This document shows positions 27,812-35,615 of a stretch of DNA of 40,655 nucleotides, piece after piece. A program made the position numbers and the translations under genes. The notes beneath the pieces were generated by a model, which saw only the letters and a program-made list of their open reading frames with translations, had not been told where the DNA came from and ran no database searches. Origin of the DNA: Planctomycetota bacterium (GTDB lineage Bacteria; Planctomycetota; UBA11346); contig REDX01000142.1 in the NCBI GenBank assembly GCA_007695355.1, positions 1 through 40,655 of the forward strand, in the 5' to 3' direction. Positions within the stretch are counted from its first letter, which is position 1; each line of letters starts with the position of its first letter.

Positions 27812-29901
27812 CGCCGGCCCTCCCTTCCCGGCTGCCGCCGGCGCCAGCAGGCGGTGAGCAGCATCTCCAGGGCCAAGAAAGCCGCCGCCAGGGCCCATAG
27901 CCAGGGCCACAGCACCCTTGGCCGGCCGGCCAGAGCGAGGCGGCGATCATCCTCGTAGACGAAGACCGGGGTCTCGCCGTCGGGGTCGATGAGGTCGACG
28001 GCGGCAATGGGCCGGGTATCGCTCTCCCGGGGATCCAGGTTTACCACCCCATAGCCCACCAGCTCATCGCCAGCCTGCACCGCATACAGCCCCGGCTCGG
28101 CCACCGGTGGCAGGGCAAGGCGGGTTTGCCGGCCGCGGGCGAGAATCTGGCTTTCCACCGGGGCGCCACTGGGGGCCCGCACGCGAATGTCTTCCGTCCC
28201 CCCATGGTCCACCAGCAGCGACCAGCTGCGGCCGGGGAAGGCCTGGGGCGCTTCCCCCTGGCTGCGCAGATAGAGCAGGGATTCGTGGAGCAGGGCGGGG
28301 AAAAGGGGGGTGCCAACGAGATTGCTCAGTTCTGGTTCCACCGGCATATTCATCAGCACCAGGCCGCCCCGGCCAAACGGTTCCACCAGCAGCGCCGGGC
28401 TGGCATCGGCGTGGCGCAGATAGGTGGCCTCGGCATGGGCGGAGGCGGTTTGACCCTGGCGATAGCGGTGGATGCGCAGGGGCGCGAAGGGCTGTTCATC
28501 CAGGCCGGTAAAGGCGCGCAGCGGCCCCCGCGGCAGGCCCTGAATCAGTGGCGCCTGGCCCTCGGCGTGGCGCTGGGCCTCGCCGGGATGCCAGGGTAGA
28601 TTGAGGGCACCTTCGCTGGCGCCGATGACCTGGGCCAGGGCCTGGTGGCCATCGCCGCGCTCGCGGCCATCGCAGACCACAAAGAGCACGATGCCATCGG
28701 CCAAGCGGCGGGCGAGCAGGGCGGCCACCTCGCCGGGCAGATGGAGCGGCGGCACCAGGGCGATGACCGCCGCCGTTTCCAGTTGTTGGCGATCCAGGGC
28801 CTGGGCCTGGGCGCGCTGGGCGCGGATGCCGCTGCGGCCATCGCTCAGGGGATCGAAGGCCCGGGCGACAAAGGCGGCGCCGCTGGCGGCCTCGTGCAAG
28901 GGGCTATCGCTGACCACCAGGGCTTCCAGCCGCGGCGCCACGCTCAGGACAAAGCGCCGGACATCATCGCTGGGCATGGCATCGCTGGGCTCTAGGCGAA
29001 TCTCGCCGGGATGCACGCCTACCGCCGGCTGGCCGATGGAAAAGGAGACCTGACTTGAGGCATAAGCGCCCACCGCCACCTGCCGCCGTAAAGAGGCGCC
29101 GCTGGTTTCCAGTACCACGCTAAGCTCGCGGCCGCGGGGCGCGGCATTGAAGATGCTTACCTCGACGGTGGCGGTCTCGCCGGCCACCGGATGGCTGGGG
29201 CGCAGGGAAATATGGGTAATTCCGGCATTCTCCACCGCTTCGCTACTGACCGGTCGAATATCCACCTGCACCGAGCCGAGCTGGCTAAAATCCACCGCCC
29301 CCCAATTGCTGCGCTGGAGATCGCTAAACACCACAATCCGCCCCGAGCCCTCTAGCATCTGCGCAGCCAGGGAAAGGGCGGCGGCGGGATCAACGCCCTC
29401 GTAGGTCACGGTGGCCTCGCGCAGACCCTCGTGCAGGGCGGCGAGATTGGTTGAGAGGGCGGGAAGGATGGGCTGCGGCCGGGCGGCGGCGAGAATCACC
29501 GCCGCCGAACTTCCGCGCTCAAGCCGGGTGAGGTAATCGGCGGCCTGGGAGCGGGCCTGGGTAAAGAGGGGGATGCCGCCTTGGGTGGCTCCCATGCTGG
29601 CCGAGGCATCGACGATCACCACCGCCCGCTGGCTCTGCTCTGGGGCGGCCTGGCCCCCGCGCTGCCAGAGGGGCCAGGAAAAGGCCAGTACCAGGGCGAT
29701 GAGGGCGAGGCAGCGCAGGCAGAGCAGGATAATGGTGCGCAGGCGGTCGAGGGCCTGCCGTCCGCCCCCGGCATCGAGCAGCAAACGAAAGGCGGGAAAG
29801 CGCAGGGCCACCGGCTTGGGCCGGGTCAGGAAGTGGATGAGCACCGGCAGGGCCGCTGCCAGGAGGCCAATGAGCATCAAGGGATAGACGACCAGGGGCA
29901 T
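27808..29901 (-). CDS. BatA-domain / VWA-containing membrane protein
   Basis: YPLMLIGLLAAALPVLIHFLTRPKPVALRFPAFRLLL is the BatA N-terminal signature; AVVIVDASASMGATQGGIPLF MIDAS; C-terminal TM. Confidence 0.85.
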   Translation of the reverse strand: MPLVVYPLMLIGLLAAALPVLIHFLTRPKPVALRFPAFRLLLDAGGGRQALDRLRTIILLCLRCLALIALVLAFSWPLWQRGGQAAPEQSQRAVVIVDASASMGATQGGIPLFTQARSQAADYLTRLERGSSAAVILAAARPQPILPALSTNLAALHEGLREATVTYEGVDPAAALSLAAQMLEGSGRIVVFSDLQRSNWGAVDFSQLGSVQVDIRPVSSEAVENAGITHISLRPSHPVAGETATVEVSIFNAAPRGRELSVVLETSGASLRRQVAVGAYASSQVSFSIGQPAVGVHPGEIRLEPSDAMPSDDVRRFVLSVAPRLEALVVSDSPLHEAASGAAFVARAFDPLSDGRSGIRAQRAQAQALDRQQLETAAVIALVPPLHLPGEVAALLARRLADGIVLFVVCDGRERGDGHQALAQVIGASEGALNLPWHPGEAQRHAEGQAPLIQGLPRGPLRAFTGLDEQPFAPLRIHRYRQGQTASAHAEATYLRHADASPALLVEPFGRGGLVLMNMPVEPELSNLVGTPLFPALLHESLLYLRSQGEAPQAFPGRSWSLLVDHGGTEDIRVRAPSGAPVESQILARGRQTRLALPPVAEPGLYAVQAGDELVGYGVVNLDPRESDTRPIAAVDLIDPDGETPVFVYEDDRRLALAGRPRVLWPWLWALAAAFLALEMLLTACWRRRQPGREGRR

Positions 29902-29912
29902 CAATGCGTCCT

Positions 29913-30818
29913 TTAACGAACCCGTCCCAATAGACAGCTCTTGAGGAAGGGATAGGGATCGAAGTCGGTGCGCGCGAGGTAGTATTCACAGCCGCGGGTG
30001 GCGGCGCCGGCCTGCACCAGATCGAGGTGGGCCTTGATCGCCGCGGCGTAGGACTGGCGCACCACATCCACCTCGGCGGTAAAGGAACCGCCGCTGCCCT
30101 CGCAGTCGATAAAGCGGGCAACGCTGAGCTCCGGCAGCTCTAACTCCTCAGGGTGCAGGACTTGGAAGAGCAGCACATCATTGTGGGTGCGCCGAAAGAG
30201 ATCGACGCCGCGCCAAAAGCTCTCGTCGATACCCAGGAAATCGGAAAAAATAACCACCACCCCGCGCTTGCTGCTGCGGCTAAAGATCTCCCCCATGCAG
30301 TGGCCGAGATCCGTATCCCCGCTGGCCTTGGCCTGGCCCAGGCGCGCCACCAGGGCGGCGAGGTGGGTCCAGCCAGCCCCGGCGCGCAGATGATCCTGCA
30401 GGCGGTCGCTGCACAGGGAGAGGCCCACCTGATCGCCCTGGTCCACCACCAGATAGGCGAGGGCAGCGGCGAGGCGGCTGGCATAGGCCAGCTTGCTTTC
30501 GGTGCGGGTGACGGCGCCGGCGTATTCCATGGAACCCGAGCTATCGATGAGCAGATGGCTGAGCAGATTACGTTCAGCCTCGTAGAGCTTAATGTAATAC
30601 TTATCCGCCCGCGCCACCACCTTCCAGTCGATAAGCCGAATATCATCGCCGGGGACGTACTGGCGATAATCGGCAAATTCGACGGCGGTGCCGCGGAAGC
30701 GCGAGCGATGGGGGCCGGCAAAGCTGCCCTCGGCGGTGCCGCGGGGCAAGAGCCGGCAGCGCCGCAGCATTTCCATGCGCGCCAGATCAAGATAGGGGTG
30801 ATCGAATGCAGCCGGCAT
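29913..30818 (-). CDS. DUF58 domain protein
   Basis: GPHRSRFRGTAVEFADYRQYVPGDDIRLIDWKVVARADKYYIKLYEAERNLLSHLLIDSSGSM is the DUF58 signature. Confidence 0.95.
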   Translation of the reverse strand: MPAAFDHPYLDLARMEMLRRCRLLPRGTAEGSFAGPHRSRFRGTAVEFADYRQYVPGDDIRLIDWKVVARADKYYIKLYEAERNLLSHLLIDSSGSMEYAGAVTRTESKLAYASRLAAALAYLVVDQGDQVGLSLCSDRLQDHLRAGAGWTHLAALVARLGQAKASGDTDLGHCMGEIFSRSSKRGVVVIFSDFLGIDESFWRGVDLFRRTHNDVLLFQVLHPEELELPELSVARFIDCEGSGGSFTAEVDVVRQSYAAAIKAHLDLVQAGAATRGCEYYLARTDFDPYPFLKSCLLGRVR

Positions 30819-30837
30819 ACTGAACCTTTCAGAGCCT

Positions 30838-31842
30838 TCAGACCGCGGCCGGTTGTCCCACCTGCTTAAGCAGGTGGGCGATAATATCCTTGCTCTCCAA
30901 CCCTTCACCCAGGGCATTGTAATTGGGAACGATGCGATGGCGCATTACCGCCAGGGCGACGTCCTGCACATCCCGTACTTCCGGGCTGGGACGACCGTCA
31001 AGCAGGGCCACGGCGCGGGCGGCGGTAATCAAAAACTGGGAGCAGCGGGGACCGGCGCCCCAGTGGACATACTTGCGGACGAAGGCATCGGCACTGTCGT
31101 CGGCTGGCCGGGTGGCGGTGACCAGGGCCACCGCATAGGCGAGCACCGGTCGCGCCACCGGCACCTGATCGACGATATCGGCAAAGCCGAGGAAGTCATC
31201 GGCCCCGGCCACCGCGGGCAGCTCGGGAATCTTCATCCGCGTCGGCATGGCGGCGATATCGATCTCCTGCTCGCGGCTGGGATAATCAAGGTGGACGCTG
31301 AGTAAAAAGCGGTCGAGTTGGGCCTCGGGCAGGGGATAGGTGCCCTCTTGCTCGATCGGGTTTTGGGTGGCGACGACGACAAAGGGCGCCGGCAGCGGGT
31401 AGGTTTGACCGCTCACCGTCACCATGCGCTCTTGCATCGCTTCCAGCAGGGCGGCCTGGGTCTTGGGCGGGGTGCGATTAATCTCATCGGCGAGGACCAG
31501 GTTGGCAAAAATCGGGCCCTGGTGAAAGACCAGGCGGCGCTCACCATCGGGGGTGGTCTGCAGTAATTCGGTGCCGGTAATATCCGAAGGCATGAGATCG
31601 GGGGTGAACTGCACGCGATTGAACTGCCAGCCCAGGGATTTGGCCAAGGTTTTCACCATCAGGGTTTTGGCCAAACCGGGCACGCCCACCATAAGGACAT
31701 GGCCGCCGCAGACCATGGCGGTGGCGAGGAGGCGCACGGCCTCATCCTGGCCCACCACGACCTTGGAAATATTGGCGCGCAGGGCCTCGTAGCATGCACG
31801 CAGGCGGGCGATGGCGGCCTCGGGGCTGGACGAATCTTGCAT
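30838..31842 (-). CDS. MoxR-family AAA+ ATPase
   Basis: VVVGQDEAVRLLATAMVCGGHVLMVGVPGLAKTLMVKTLA; VLADEINRTPPKTQAALLEAMQERMVTVSG; ATQNPIEQEGTYPLPEAQLDRFL. Confidence 0.97.
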   Translation of the reverse strand: MQDSSSPEAAIARLRACYEALRANISKVVVGQDEAVRLLATAMVCGGHVLMVGVPGLAKTLMVKTLAKSLGWQFNRVQFTPDLMPSDITGTELLQTTPDGERRLVFHQGPIFANLVLADEINRTPPKTQAALLEAMQERMVTVSGQTYPLPAPFVVVATQNPIEQEGTYPLPEAQLDRFLLSVHLDYPSREQEIDIAAMPTRMKIPELPAVAGADDFLGFADIVDQVPVARPVLAYAVALVTATRPADDSADAFVRKYVHWGAGPRCSQFLITAARAVALLDGRPSPEVRDVQDVALAVMRHRIVPNYNALGEGLESKDIIAHLLKQVGQPAAV

Positions 31843-32008
31843 CGTGAACTGCTTTCCTGTTTGGAGGTGCATGGGCAGTGAGCGGGGAGCACGGGGGACG
31901 GATCCCCGCGAGGTCTTGATCTTAAGGTTTAAAGGCGGACGCGATCACCTTGGCGGGGGCTGGCTATGGTAGGCATAGATAAGGAAGTAAAGGGCTAAGA
32001 TGATGCTG

Positions 32009-33235
32009 TCATCGAGTGACTCCGAGGGGCTCTGCAGCTGCGGAAGAACTTGCCCCAGCGCGATCCCCGGGTGGCCAGTTTAAGCCCTGCCACAGCCACC
32101 AGGCCATCAGCAGGAAGACCAGCGCCAGGAGAAACTTGGTCAGACCCCACCAGCGATTACCCCAGCCGGCCAGGGTCTGCGATCCCATTCCGAAGTAAGC
32201 GCCGATGACGATGAGGAGGATGGGCAGGATAAAGAGCAAATTGTACCACAGGAGTTTGATTAGGGCTTCGACATTGCCGCTGTGCACTAGGCCGGCGATC
32301 ACCGGGAAGTAGACCGCCCCCGTGCACAGGCTCTCAATCAGGCTGACCAGGGCCCCGGCAACAAAGGCGCCGGCGCAGATCGAGCGCGCAGAGAGGCCCT
32401 GGCGCATCAGGCTGGTCATGCGGTGGCGCAGCCGCTTCGGCACCTTGAGCAGCATTTCGCCGGCCCGGCGCTGCCGCCAGGAAAGGGAGGCATCCCAGCA
32501 GCAAACCAGGGCCCCAACGATACAGATGGTGAAGGCAAGCCACGAAATCAGATCGGAGAGCAGATAGAGGTGGCGGAGTTGCTGAAGCACCCCGTACAGC
32601 AGCAGGCCAATGGCCAAATAGGCAACGAAGACGCCAGCGGCAAAGCCCAGCCCGCCGCTGAGCACCTCGCCCCGGGGCCGACCGCTGGCAACCAGCAGGC
32701 TTATCAGCATAACAATGGTGGCGAAGGCACAGGGATTAACGCTATCGGCGAGGGCGGCGAGGCTAATCGCCAGCCAGCCCAGGCGGCGGCTGGCGGCATC
32801 CTCTTCGCCGGCCCTGCGGCGCAGTGGTCCCAGGGCTTCAGGATTTTCCAGCTCTGCGCTAATCATCTCCTGCCAGCCGGCGATAATCGCCGGGCCCCCG
32901 GCTAAATGCTGGCGCGGGCTAAAGAGATTGAGGGGCTCAATAACCAGGCCTTCCCAGCCGTACTGGTCGAGCATGGCCATCATTCGGGCAGCGCCATCGC
33001 CACGGCTGGTATCAATGCGGGTGAGCGCAATGGCCTCGCCGAAATGGGCCTGTGCCGCCCGCATGGCGCGCAGGGCATCGACGCAGTGGCCGCAGCCAGG
33101 ATGATAGAAAAACCACAGCGGCAGCCCATCCCCGCCCTCCTCGGCCCCAGCTCGGGGGACCAAGCAAAGCATGAGTATGAGGCCGCAGAACAGGGCTGCG
33201 GCGAAAAAACGCAGGCGGGCAAGGTGACGGATCAC
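32009..33235 (-). CDS. Thioredoxin-like (CGHC) domain fused to a CcdA/DsbD-type transmembrane domain
   Basis: LPLWFFYHPGCGHCVDALRAM then ALADSVNPCAFATIVMLISLLVASGR...GLGFAAGVFVAYLAIGLLLYG; further TMs. Confidence 0.85.
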   Translation of the reverse strand: MIRHLARLRFFAAALFCGLILMLCLVPRAGAEEGGDGLPLWFFYHPGCGHCVDALRAMRAAQAHFGEAIALTRIDTSRGDGAARMMAMLDQYGWEGLVIEPLNLFSPRQHLAGGPAIIAGWQEMISAELENPEALGPLRRRAGEEDAASRRLGWLAISLAALADSVNPCAFATIVMLISLLVASGRPRGEVLSGGLGFAAGVFVAYLAIGLLLYGVLQQLRHLYLLSDLISWLAFTICIVGALVCCWDASLSWRQRRAGEMLLKVPKRLRHRMTSLMRQGLSARSICAGAFVAGALVSLIESLCTGAVYFPVIAGLVHSGNVEALIKLLWYNLLFILPILLIVIGAYFGMGSQTLAGWGNRWWGLTKFLLALVFLLMAWWLWQGLNWPPGDRAGASSSAAAEPLGVTR

Positions 33236-33386
33236 AGCCGCGACTATGCATCTCAGAAATTCAGATCAAGGGCAGATGAGGGGATACGCAAATCACCGCG
33301 CTGCAAGCCCAGGCCACGAAGCGCCAAGCGAAGCCATGGGATGTATGATCCCCGACGATGGGCTTTTCCCGGCCCCGCCATCTTTT

Positions 33387-33415
33387 TTGTCCTATAAACC
33401 ATTGCTCGAGATAAT
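33387..33415 (+). promoter_or_regulatory. Putative sigma70-type promoter TTGTCC-N17-GATAAT upstream of the FG-GAP selenoprotein candidate
   Basis: -35 4/6, -10 5/6, 17-nt spacer; AGGAG Shine-Dalgarno at 33457-33461 precedes ATG 33468. Confidence 0.4.
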
Positions 33416-33467
33416 TGTCCCTCTAGTATCGGCCGCCATGTCCCAACCGGTATTTTAGGAGCAGTAT

Positions 33468-34664
33468 ATGCGACGCTATCTATCCCTCCTTGCCGCCATG
33501 GTCTTAATCGGGCCTCTGGCCAGTGCTGAATTCGAGGAGCCCTTTAAGGTCATGATTGGCAATGAGCCGATCGATGTTCCCGTTGGCCATGCTGCGCCGT
33601 TTATGGCGGATATGACCGGCAATGGATTGCCCGATCTTTTGGTTGGCCAGTTTGGCCAGGGCCGGGTGCGGCTCTTTCCCAATGTCGGAGAGCCCGGTGC
33701 CCCGCGTTTTCGCGAGTGGAGCTACCTCGAAGCGGATGGTGCACCGGCGGCAGTACGCGCCGGTTGATGCGTCGGTTTTGTTCCACAGGTTGTGGACATC
33801 ACCGGTAATGGACGCGGCGATCTCATTTCCGGTTCGTGGCCGGGACAGCTCTCCCTCTTCCCCCGCCTTGAGGACGGCAGCCTTGGTCCGGCCCAGCAAT
33901 TATTACACGACGATGGCAGCCCGGTAAAGCCCGGCAGCGCGACCACCGTGTACGCCGTCGACTGGGATGGAGATGGACTCCTGGACTTGGTCTGCGGCAA
34001 TATCCGCGGCGAGGTATGGTGGTATCGCAATGTCGGCAGTGCCAGCAAACCGCGCTTTGCCGAAGGCGAGCGGGTGCTCGCCGATGGTCATCCCTTTACC
34101 GTCCCCGGCGGCGACTCCGGGCCGGTGGTGGTGGATTGGAATGGCAATGGCCGTTTGGATCTGATCGTCGGCTGCGGCGATGGCAGCGTGCGCTGGTATG
34201 CCAACCAGGCCGAGCAGGGGCCGCCGGTATTGGCGGCTGGGGAGTTACTTATCCCTGCCCAGCGCGAAGGCCCCCGGGGAAGCCGGGTAAAAGTGCATGT
34301 GGTGGATTGGAATGGCAATGGCCATCAGGACCTTTTGCTCGGCGATTACCGCCGCCACCCACCGCAATCACCCAGCCCCGAGGATCTGGAGCGCTCTCCG
34401 GAATGGCAGCAGGAGCTTGCCCAGGTGCAAACCCGTCTGCGGGTTTTACGCCGGCAGGCCTTGCGCGAGCTGCGCAGCCAGGATGGGGGCCCGCCGGCGG
34501 ATACGGACGCAGCCCTAGAGGCGGCCCTCGGTGAGAACGAGGAATACCAAGCCGCCCAGGCCCGCGAGGCCGCCCTCACCGGCAAGCTCAATGGCCTCAG
34601 ACCCCGCGCCCGCACCAGCGGCCACGTGTGGGTCTTCCTGCGCCGGACCGATGCCGGCGAATAG
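33468..34664 (+). CDS. Candidate selenoprotein: secreted FG-GAP/VCBS beta-propeller read through an in-frame TGA at 33765-33767 (Sec100, followed by Cys101)
   Basis: Track ORFs 33468-33767 and 33792-34664 share a frame; nothing but the TGA separates them. Signal peptide MRRYLSLLAAMVLIGPLASA. Blade motifs on both sides: MADMTGNGLPDLLVGQF / VVDITGNGRGDLISGSW / AVDWDGDGLLDLVCGN / VVDWNGNGRLDLIVGCG / VVDWNGNGHQDLLLGD. Confidence 0.85.
33773..33804 (+). promoter_or_regulatory. Putative bacterial SECIS element
   Basis: CGGT...[TCCACA-GGT-TGTGGA]...ACCG: 6-bp perfect upper stem with GGU loop starting 20 nt after the TGA, plus a 4-bp lower stem. Confidence 0.8.
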
Positions 34665-34743
34665 GGCTTATCGACGGGCAAGGCTCATGCTGTGGTGGCG
34701 CGCTTGCCGCGATCAATGAAGACTGTCCTGCGCCCCTGCGCTA

Positions 34744-34786
34744 TCGTCGCTCGTCTTTCGCGCGCTTGCGATTCCGCGAGCGACGA
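34744..34786. terminator. Long-loop inverted repeat between convergent genes, possible bidirectional terminator
   Basis: TCGTCGCTCG ... CGAGCGACGA, 10-bp perfect arms. Confidence 0.4.
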
Positions 34787-34850
34787 GAGACGGGCGGCGA
34801 ATGAGCCCTCGGCCGGCGCTGGCCCCATCAATATTTCCCGCCGAGGCCGT

Positions 34851-35615
34851 TCAGCGATGGGCCTGGTAAAGGTCCACCGTCATCGGCAGGCGGTTGGGCG
34901 AGTGGCGCAGGGGGGAGAGGTCGATGGCATTATCTTCGACCAGCCAGGCGATAATGGCGCGGTCTAGTTCTGGAATGCCAGTGCTAGAGCCGCGGGCAAA
35001 GTCGGCGCTTACAATGCGGCTGCGGTCGTGCTCAATCCAGAGGACAAAGGTGCGCCGGGGCAGCCGGTCCCCATAGATCGGTTTCCAATCGCTGCGGTAC
35101 TTGCGCAGCAGAAAGCCCATGAGGAAATAATTGGCTTCCTGCTCTTGGCGGAGTTGGGTTTCCCGCTGATCCATGCCGCCCCCGCGCGGGCCTTCCTCGG
35201 GCAGGGGCAGGGCCATGGCCGGTGGCAGCTGCACGCTTTCAATGGCCGAGCCCTCGCCACCGGCATCGCCGGCGCCGCGGCCAAGGCGATGGTCTTCGTC
35301 TAAAAGCGGGCGCAGGGCCGGGCCTTCATCGCTTGTTGGCGCCGGCAGATCGGGCAGGGCGGGGAGGAGGCCCGGCTCAATCGCCGCCACCGCTTCCTGG
35401 CTAAAGACAATGCGGGTGGGCGGGGCTTCATGTTTTTGCGAAGCGGGGAGGATAGTTGGCTCTCGCTGCAGCCAGGAGAGCAGGCTGTCCCAGCCGAGAA
35501 TGAGGAGAATGGCGAGGAGATGGCCACCCAGGCTCAGCAATTGGCAGCGTCGCAGCAGGGCATCGCGAATGCCGAGGGCGGGCAGCTGCCAGGGGGCCAC
35601 GGCCTGTCTATTCAT
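34851..35615 (-). CDS. TonB-like protein (N-terminal TM, Pro-rich linker, TonB-like C-terminal domain)
   Basis: LGGHLLAILLILGWDSLLSWL TM; Pro-rich segment; C-terminus RRTFVLWIEHDRSRIVSADFARGSSTGIPELDRAIIAWL. Confidence 0.5.
   Translation of the reverse strand: MNRQAVAPWQLPALGIRDALLRRCQLLSLGGHLLAILLILGWDSLLSWLQREPTILPASQKHEAPPTRIVFSQEAVAAIEPGLLPALPDLPAPTSDEGPALRPLLDEDHRLGRGAGDAGGEGSAIESVQLPPAMALPLPEEGPRGGGMDQRETQLRQEQEANYFLMGFLLRKYRSDWKPIYGDRLPRRTFVLWIEHDRSRIVSADFARGSSTGIPELDRAIIAWLVEDNAIDLSPLRHSPNRLPMTVDLYQAHR

Noticed and set aside
31880-32000. Promoter of the MoxR operon
   Set aside because: No convincing -35/-10 pair could be picked by eye in the minus-strand leader.
33765-33767. Simple pseudogene or nonsense mutation
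   Set aside because: Downstream frame is intact to a normal stop, the TGA precedes a Cys codon, and a GGU-loop hairpin lies at SECIS distance. Kept only as the alternative to test.
33792-34664. Independent second gene starting at GTG 33792
   Set aside because: Same frame as the upstream ORF, no Shine-Dalgarno, and it would begin inside a propeller blade and drop the CVGFVPQ segment.
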